DNA from: Mycolicibacterium rhodesiae
GTDB lineage: Bacteria; Actinomycetota; Actinomycetes; Mycobacteriales; Mycobacteriaceae
DNA length: 64,000 bases
Assembly: GCF_002086695.1 (NCBI RefSeq)
Contig: NZ_MVIH01000007.1
Location: 186,001-250,000, forward strand
Direction of reading: 5' to 3'
The first letter of the stretch is position 1. Each line of letters starts with the position of its first letter. The position numbers and the translations under genes were made by a program. Shown in pieces: positions 59,465-64,000 of this stretch. The notes under the pieces are model-generated. The model was not told the DNA's origin. It worked only from the letters and a program-made list of their open reading frames with translations, and made no database searches.

Positions 59465-60156
59465 CAGGCGTACTGCACGCCGATGCCCGCCGGCGGGGTG
59501 ACCTGCCGGGCGCACGCGAACGCGTCGACACCGTCGGCGGCAAGCCGTATCGCCGACTGCTGCGCGTAATTCACGCACACCAGGGCGCTCGCGTCGGTCC
59601 GGCAGCGGTAATTACCGAACGACAGTGATACGTCATACGGCAATTCGCGGCCCTGCCCTGCCGCGAAGCGACCCGGATCGCCGTGCGCCGAACCGACTTG
59701 GACGGTCGACCCGTCGAAGTCGACCCAACCGCCTTTCCACTGGCCGTACACGTCCGGGGGCCGCGGCGGCGGATTCGTCAGCTCCACCAGGCACGCCAGC
59801 GCGGGGGACCCGTGTTTGGCGTCGGTCATGCAATTCGTCCCGCCCGGGGTCGTGAAGGCCACATCGTCGCCGAGCTCGGTGGTGACGCTGCCGCGCAAGG
59901 CGATGTGGTACTGCGCCGCGTCGATCGGGGGAGCTGCCTCGATCCACCGGATCGCGTCGGCGATCGGTACCCCGGGCGTGGGTGCCGGGACCGACGATGT
60001 GGCGGTGGTCGAGGTGGACGATGGCGGCGCGGACGACGACGTGGCCGTGCGCGACGGGGTGATCGGTGTCAGCTGAGTTTGGCGCGCCTGACCGCCTGTC
60101 GCGCCGGAACATCCCGCGACCAGCAGCGACGCGGTGAACAGCACGGCGATCCGCAT
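59461..60156 (-). CDS. lppI: Lipoprotein LppI
   Basis: 231 residues. Signal peptide with lipobox LVAGC (lipidated C16), then a Ser/Thr/Pro-rich linker (about 25-62) and a globular domain with five or so cysteines (NCMTDAKHG, LACLVEL, YRCRTDASALVCVNY, FACARQV, QYAC) that may form disulfides. Size, composition and divergence from a lipT gene match Rv2046. Minus-strand TAGCCT six bases before the ATG indicates a leaderless mRNA. Function unknown; envelope located. Confidence 0.83.
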   Translation of the reverse strand: MRIAVLFTASLLVAGCSGATGGQARQTQLTPITPSRTATSSSAPPSSTSTTATSSVPAPTPGVPIADAIRWIEAAPPIDAAQYHIALRGSVTTELGDDVAFTTPGGTNCMTDAKHGSPALACLVELTNPPPRPPDVYGQWKGGWVDFDGSTVQVGSAHGDPGRFAAGQGRELPYDVSLSFGNYRCRTDASALVCVNYAQQSAIRLAADGVDAFACARQVTPPAGIGVQYAC

Positions 60157-60162
60157 CCCGAC

Positions 60163-60168
60163 AGGCTA
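60163..60168 (-). promoter_or_regulatory. -10 element for leaderless lppI mRNA
   Basis: Minus-strand TAGCCT, six bases, ATG 60156. Confidence 0.5.
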
Positions 60169-60232
60169 GCGGGCCGCAACAGATCGGGTTGTCAGGCGCG
60201 TCGAGGAGCGCAATGTTCGCTACCGTCGAGTG

Positions 60233-61753
60233 ATGCACGAACACACCGTCCGCGCCACCACGGGCAGCGGCATCGTCGAGGGGTTCGTCCGCAACGGGGT
60301 CAACAGGTGGCGTTCGATTCCCTACGCCCGCCCGCCGGTTGGGGCGCTGCGCTTCCGCGCGCCGCAGCCCCCGCAGCCGTGGCGCGGCGTCCGGTACTGC
60401 CACGGCTTCGCCAACTGTGCCCCCCAGCAGCGCCGCTACACGATGCTGGCCGTGGGCAAGTACCAGCCGATGGGCGAGGACTGCCTGACCCTCAACGTCG
60501 TCACCCCGCAGTGGACCGGAAGCGAGCCGGACCACGAACCGTTGCCGGTGATGTTCTTCATCCACGGCGGCGGTTATCTGATGGGCAGCTCGGCCACTCC
60601 GCTTTACGACGGCGCCGCGCTGGCTCGCCGCGGCTGCGTGTACGTCTCGGTGAACTATCGCCTCGGCGCTCTCGGTTGCGTGGACCTCTCGTCGCTGTCC
60701 ACGCCGGACACCCCGATCGACAGCAATCTCTTCCTGCGCGACCTCGTGCTGGCGCTGCGCTGGGTACGCGACAACATCGGGGCATTCGGTGGTGACCCCG
60801 GCAACGTGACGATCTTCGGCGAGAGTGCCGGCGCCCATGCCGTCGCGACGCTGCTGGCCGTTCCGGAGGCGGAAGGCCTTTTCGCGCAAGCTATTTCGGA
60901 AAGCCCCGCGTCCGGCTTGGTGAGCGGTCCGGAGACCGCTGCGACGATTGCCGGCAAGTTCGCCCGGCTGCTCGGGTCCAGCGGAGACGACGGCGCCGAA
61001 ACCGTGATGCGGGCCCGCCCCCGGGATCTGGTCGCCGCCCTGGACGCGCTGCTGGCCAAAAGCATGACCGACATGGACGGCGCCTTCTCGCTCGGCCCCA
61101 CCTACGGCGACGACGTCCTGCCCGACGATCCGATCGCGGCCATGCGGCGCGGGGCGATCCACAAGGTGCCGCTGATCGTCGGCACCAACGCCGACGAAGG
61201 CAAGCTGTTCACCCGGTTCATGAAGCTGCTTCCGACCACCGAGCCCGCTATCGAGCGATTGCTGGCGAGCGCGGAACCCGAAGCGCGCCAACGTATCACC
61301 GCGGCCTACCCCGACTACCCGCGGCCGGCGGCCTGCGTCCAGCTCGGGGGGGATTTCGCGTTCGGGACCGCTGCCTGGCAGATCGCCGAGGCGCACGGCC
61401 GGCACGCGCCGACGTATGTGTACCGCTACGACTACGCGCCGCGGACCCTGCACTGGTCGGGACTGGGCGCCACCCACGCCACCGAGCTGCTGGCCGTGTT
61501 CGACATCTACCGGACCCGGTTCGGTGCCGCGCTGACCGCGGCGATGGACCGGCGCTCGGCGCTGAAGGTCAGCCGGGATCTGCAGAACAGGTGGCGGCAT
61601 TTCAGCCGCACCGGCGTACCGGGCGACGGCTGGCCCCGCTACACCGAGGCGGAGCGCCCGGTGCTGGTGTTCGACCGGCACACCCGCGTCGATTACGACC
61701 CCCATCCGCATCGGCGTGAGGCATGGGCAGGGTTTTCACTGGCCGGCCGCTAG
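60233..61753 (+). CDS. lipT: Type B carboxylesterase/lipase LipT
   Basis: 506 residues. Alpha/beta hydrolase of the acetylcholinesterase/p-nitrobenzyl esterase class: GFVRNGVNRWRSIPYARPPVG, oxyanion hole FFIHGGGYLMGS, nucleophile S198 in FGESAGAHAV and the later Glu/His regions (VGTNADEGKLF; GATHATELLAVF). Hydrolyses carboxylic esters. TACCGT (60221-60226) six bases before ATG 60233 suggests a leaderless start; GTG 60230 is an alternative. Matches Rv2045c in size and context. Confidence 0.93.
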   Translation: MHEHTVRATTGSGIVEGFVRNGVNRWRSIPYARPPVGALRFRAPQPPQPWRGVRYCHGFANCAPQQRRYTMLAVGKYQPMGEDCLTLNVVTPQWTGSEPDHEPLPVMFFIHGGGYLMGSSATPLYDGAALARRGCVYVSVNYRLGALGCVDLSSLSTPDTPIDSNLFLRDLVLALRWVRDNIGAFGGDPGNVTIFGESAGAHAVATLLAVPEAEGLFAQAISESPASGLVSGPETAATIAGKFARLLGSSGDDGAETVMRARPRDLVAALDALLAKSMTDMDGAFSLGPTYGDDVLPDDPIAAMRRGAIHKVPLIVGTNADEGKLFTRFMKLLPTTEPAIERLLASAEPEARQRITAAYPDYPRPAACVQLGGDFAFGTAAWQIAEAHGRHAPTYVYRYDYAPRTLHWSGLGATHATELLAVFDIYRTRFGAALTAAMDRRSALKVSRDLQNRWRHFSRTGVPGDGWPRYTEAERPVLVFDRHTRVDYDPHPHRREAWAGFSLAGR

Positions 61754-61769
61754 CCTGACCAGGACTGAT

Positions 61770-61783
61770 TTGACACCCGTCAA
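61770..61783. promoter_or_regulatory. Short inverted repeat upstream of the fused phosphotransferase gene
   Basis: TTGAC-ACCC-GTCAA, perfect 5-bp arms, 42 bases upstream of the -10 (TAGGTT, 61825-61830) of the next gene. A possible operator; no regulator gene is adjacent. Confidence 0.35.
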
Positions 61784-61824
61784 GAGATGGCGGGAAAACC
61801 TCTCGGGCTGCCGGGGATGTGTCC

Positions 61825-61830
61825 TAGGTT
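61825..61830 (+). promoter_or_regulatory. -10 element for leaderless fusion-gene mRNA
   Basis: TAGGTT, six bases, GTG 61837. Confidence 0.5.
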
Positions 61831-61836
61831 GGTCGC

Positions 61837-63822
61837 GTGCAGATCAACGACATCGTCATCGAGCGACCGACTGACCTCACCGCCGGATGGCTGACCGCCG
61901 CCATCGGGTTCCCTGTCACCGGATTCACCGTCGACCGCATCGGTACCGGCCAGATGAGCGAGTGCTACCGGGTCGGACTGACGTATGCCGACGGCGTCGA
62001 AGGGCCCGCCTCGGTGGTGCTGAAGGTCGCCGCGACCGATCCGACGAGCAGGCAGACCGGGATGGCGCTGGGTCTCTACGAGCGCGAGGTCAGGTTCTAC
62101 GCCGACGTGGCGCCGCGGCTCGGCGGCCCGGTGGCCGAGTGCTACTACAGCTCGTACGACCCTGAGACGGGGATCTTCGCGCTGCTTCTCGACGACGCGG
62201 CTCCCGCCGAGGTCGGCAACGAAATCCGCGGCGCCACAATCGAAGACGCTGTTCTCGCGCTGACGGAGCTGGGACGGCTGCACGCCCCGGCGATCGGTAA
62301 CGATCACCTGGCCGACGCCGAATGGCTGACCCGGGCCGCGCCGCTGAACCAGGCGCTGATCGGTCAGCTCTGGGCGGGTTTCGCCGACCGCTACGGCGAG
62401 GCGATCACCGCCGAGCAGCGGCAGGTGTGTGAGCGGCTGGCGGGCAGTTTCGACGCCTACGTGGCCGACGAGTCCCTGCCCGAGCGGATCAAGGGTCTGG
62501 TGCACGGCGATTACCGGCTCGACAACATGTTGTTCGGCCGTCCCGGATCCCGGCGCGACCTCACCGTCGTGGACTGGCAGACCGTAACCTGGGGGCCTGC
62601 CATGACCGACGTGGCGTACTTCATCGGATGTGCCGTCACCATCGACGATCGGCGCGCCCACTACGACGAGCTGTTGCGTGCGTATCACCAAGGGCTGGGG
62701 CCTGATTCGGGTGTCGCGCTCGACGACGTACGCGAGGGCGTCCGGCGGCAGAGCTTCGCGGGGGTGATGATGGCGGTTGTCTCGTCGATGCTTGTCGAGC
62801 GCACCGACCGCGGCGACGAGATGTTCCTGACCATGCTGGACCGGCACACCAGCCACGTCCTCGACACCGGCGCGCTCGACATCCTGCCGCCGCCGGCCAC
62901 CGCTGCCGCTCTGCAGCCCGACCCCGCCGACGAAGGCGCCCATCAGCCCGGTACCGAGCCACTGTGGAACGAGAGCTGGTACTGGGACTTTGCCGACCCG
63001 GCTCAGGGTATCGGCGGCTGGCTGCGGCTCGGCCTGGTACCCAACCAGAACGTCGCGTGGATCAACGCGCTGGTGTGCGGCCCCGATATGCCGACGGTGG
63101 CGCTGGTGAACTTCGAGGCGCCGATGCCCAGCGACCCTCTGGTGGCCACGGCCGATGGCGCCGAACTACGTCACGGCGCCATCATCCCGCTGCAGACCTA
63201 CCGCGTCGAGGTCCGCGGCACCGCACTGGAATACGACGATCCGTCGGCGCTGCTGCGCGACGAGCCCGGCAGGCCCGTCGAATTGGCCATGGACCTCACC
63301 TGGACGACGGTCGGGACCCCGTACGCCTATCGCATCACCACCCGCTACGAAATCCCCTGCACCGTAACCGGAACCGTCACCATCGACGGGACCGTACACC
63401 AGTTCGAGGCAGTGCCGGGGCAGCGCGATCACTCCCACGGTGTGCGTGACTGGTGGAGCATGGACTGGGTCTGGAGCGCCCTGCACCTCGACGACGGCAC
63501 CCACCTACACGGTGTCGACCTGCGCATCCCGGGTATGGACCCGATCAGCGTCGGCTACCTGCAGCGCGCCGGCGAACCGGTCACCGAGACGACGACTGTG
63601 CGTGCCGAGGCGACGTTCTCCGACAACGGGTTACCGCTGACGACGACCATCGACTATCTGCCCGGTCCGGTCCGGACGACGGTCCATGTTCGCGGTCACG
63701 CGCCGGTCCGGCTGGTGGCGCCGGAGGGTCAGGTCAGTTTCTTCCCGCGGGCCTGGGTCACCGTCGACACCGCCGACGGGCGGACCGGGTCGGGCTGGGT
63801 GGAGTGGAACCGCAACGTGTGA
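61837..63822 (+). CDS. Fusion of an APH-like phosphotransferase and a CrtC/AttH-like (DUF7064-type) domain
   Basis: 661 residues from GTG. Residues about 1-350 form an aminoglycoside phosphotransferase/choline kinase-like domain: lysine of VVLKVAATD, GLVHGDYRLDNMLFG with the catalytic Asp, and LTVVDWQTVTWGPAMTDVAY with the metal Asp. A Pro/Ala linker follows (about 352-370), then a C-terminal domain with YWDFADPAQGIGGWLRLGL and QRDHSHGVRDWWSMDWVWS, which looks like the lipocalin-type hydroxyneurosporene-synthase/AttH family. The two are usually separate neighbours; fusion suggests they act on the same hydrophobic substrate. Substrate unknown. Confidence 0.82.
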   Translation: MQINDIVIERPTDLTAGWLTAAIGFPVTGFTVDRIGTGQMSECYRVGLTYADGVEGPASVVLKVAATDPTSRQTGMALGLYEREVRFYADVAPRLGGPVAECYYSSYDPETGIFALLLDDAAPAEVGNEIRGATIEDAVLALTELGRLHAPAIGNDHLADAEWLTRAAPLNQALIGQLWAGFADRYGEAITAEQRQVCERLAGSFDAYVADESLPERIKGLVHGDYRLDNMLFGRPGSRRDLTVVDWQTVTWGPAMTDVAYFIGCAVTIDDRRAHYDELLRAYHQGLGPDSGVALDDVREGVRRQSFAGVMMAVVSSMLVERTDRGDEMFLTMLDRHTSHVLDTGALDILPPPATAAALQPDPADEGAHQPGTEPLWNESWYWDFADPAQGIGGWLRLGLVPNQNVAWINALVCGPDMPTVALVNFEAPMPSDPLVATADGAELRHGAIIPLQTYRVEVRGTALEYDDPSALLRDEPGRPVELAMDLTWTTVGTPYAYRITTRYEIPCTVTGTVTIDGTVHQFEAVPGQRDHSHGVRDWWSMDWVWSALHLDDGTHLHGVDLRIPGMDPISVGYLQRAGEPVTETTTVRAEATFSDNGLPLTTTIDYLPGPVRTTVHVRGHAPVRLVAPEGQVSFFPRAWVTVDTADGRTGSGWVEWNRNV

Positions 63823-63858
63823 CCGGTTAGACCCGGGACCGCGGGGGTACGCGCAGGA

Positions 63859-64000
63859 ATGGGCAAGGACGAATTCCACAAGGGCGACAAGGTCACCTGG
63901 CAGAGCCACGGCGGCACCGCCGAGGGGACGGTGGAGGAGAAGATCACCTCCGACACCACCGCCGCCAAGCGAACGGTACGCGCGTCGAGTGACGATCCGC
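63859..64000 (+). CDS. DUF2945 / hypervirulence-associated Tudor-like protein (partial)
   Basis: Only the first 47 codons are inside the window. KGDKVTWQSHGGTAEGTVEE is the opening of the small DUF2945 (HVA1) family with a Tudor-like barrel; full proteins are usually about 70-100 residues. AGGA lies directly before the ATG. Role unknown; cut by the window edge. Confidence 0.8.
   Translation, partial: MGKDEFHKGDKVTWQSHGGTAEGTVEEKITSDTTAAKRTVRASSDDP

Overview
The window is a contiguous, GC-rich, gene-dense piece of a Mycobacterium/Mycolicibacterium chromosome. The evidence is a complete Pup-proteasome locus with a Pup ending in GGQ, PafA/Dop/Mpa, RbpA, separate Lnt and Ppm1 genes, LpqK/LppI/LipT-like proteins, F420-type split-barrel proteins and the aerobic cobalamin pathway. 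Many genes begin with leaderless promoters of the form TANNNT followed by 6-7 nt and ATG/GTG, which is typical of mycobacteria. From memory of the M. tuberculosis map, most of the window follows the Rv2119-to-Rv2045c order read in reverse. The left edge (trpB-trpA-lgt) matches Rv1612-Rv1614, so a rearrangement junction lies near 2.3-4.7 kb. The separate lnt/ppm1 genes, ssu operon and duplicated genes suggest a fast-growing species.

Layout. 0-2.3 kb: end of trpB, trpA and lgt, translationally coupled. 2.5-4.7 kb: leftward accessory genes (ArsR regulator, SRPBCC protein, flavodoxin; a second SRPBCC). 4.7-8.6 kb: thioesterase, RecB-like Fe-S nuclease, TrmI methyltransferase, DUF503 protein and two MTB12-family exported proteins. 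8.7-17.5 kb: mpa, a small secreted protein, an Rv2114-like protein, two tandem paralogous membrane proteins, then dop-pup-prcB-prcA. 17.5-20.7 kb: a FAD monooxygenase that apparently starts at CTG, and a DUF1023 hydrolase with a small partner. 20.8-28.2 kb: pafA, pafB-pafC, tatA, tatC, helY. 28.2-32.8 kb: DUF4333 protein, 5'-3' exonuclease, VOC protein, pepE, an F420/FMN split-barrel protein and an SDR. 32.8-47.8 kb: cobalamin genes cobL-cobM-cobK (+), cobG, cobH and cobIJ (-) and cobN (+), interrupted by an SOS-boxed HNH endonuclease and a five-gene MoxR/DUF58/DUF4129 membrane module. 47.8-54.1 kb: two split-barrel paralogs, fxsA, an amidohydrolase, lnt-ppm1, rbpA and a zinc-ribbon protein. 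54.1-59.5 kb: an ssuCBAD sulfonate operon, a strong hairpin, and a KmtR-type repressor with its CDF metal exporter. 59.5-64 kb: lppI, lipT, a fused phosphotransferase/CrtC-like protein, and the start of a Tudor-like DUF2945 gene.

How it works together. Mpa, PrcAB, Pup, Dop and PafA form the tagging and degradation machine; PafBC is the transcriptional DNA-damage regulator. The HNH gene carries a perfect LexA box, so both SOS branches are represented. Lgt and Lnt are the first and last enzymes of lipoprotein maturation, TatAC exports folded proteins, and several lipoproteins are encoded alongside. The cob genes cover the middle of cobyrinate synthesis and the cobaltochelatase large subunit. 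No rRNA, tRNA, CRISPR array, prophage or insertion sequence was recognised, and no stretch over 300 bp lacks a gene.
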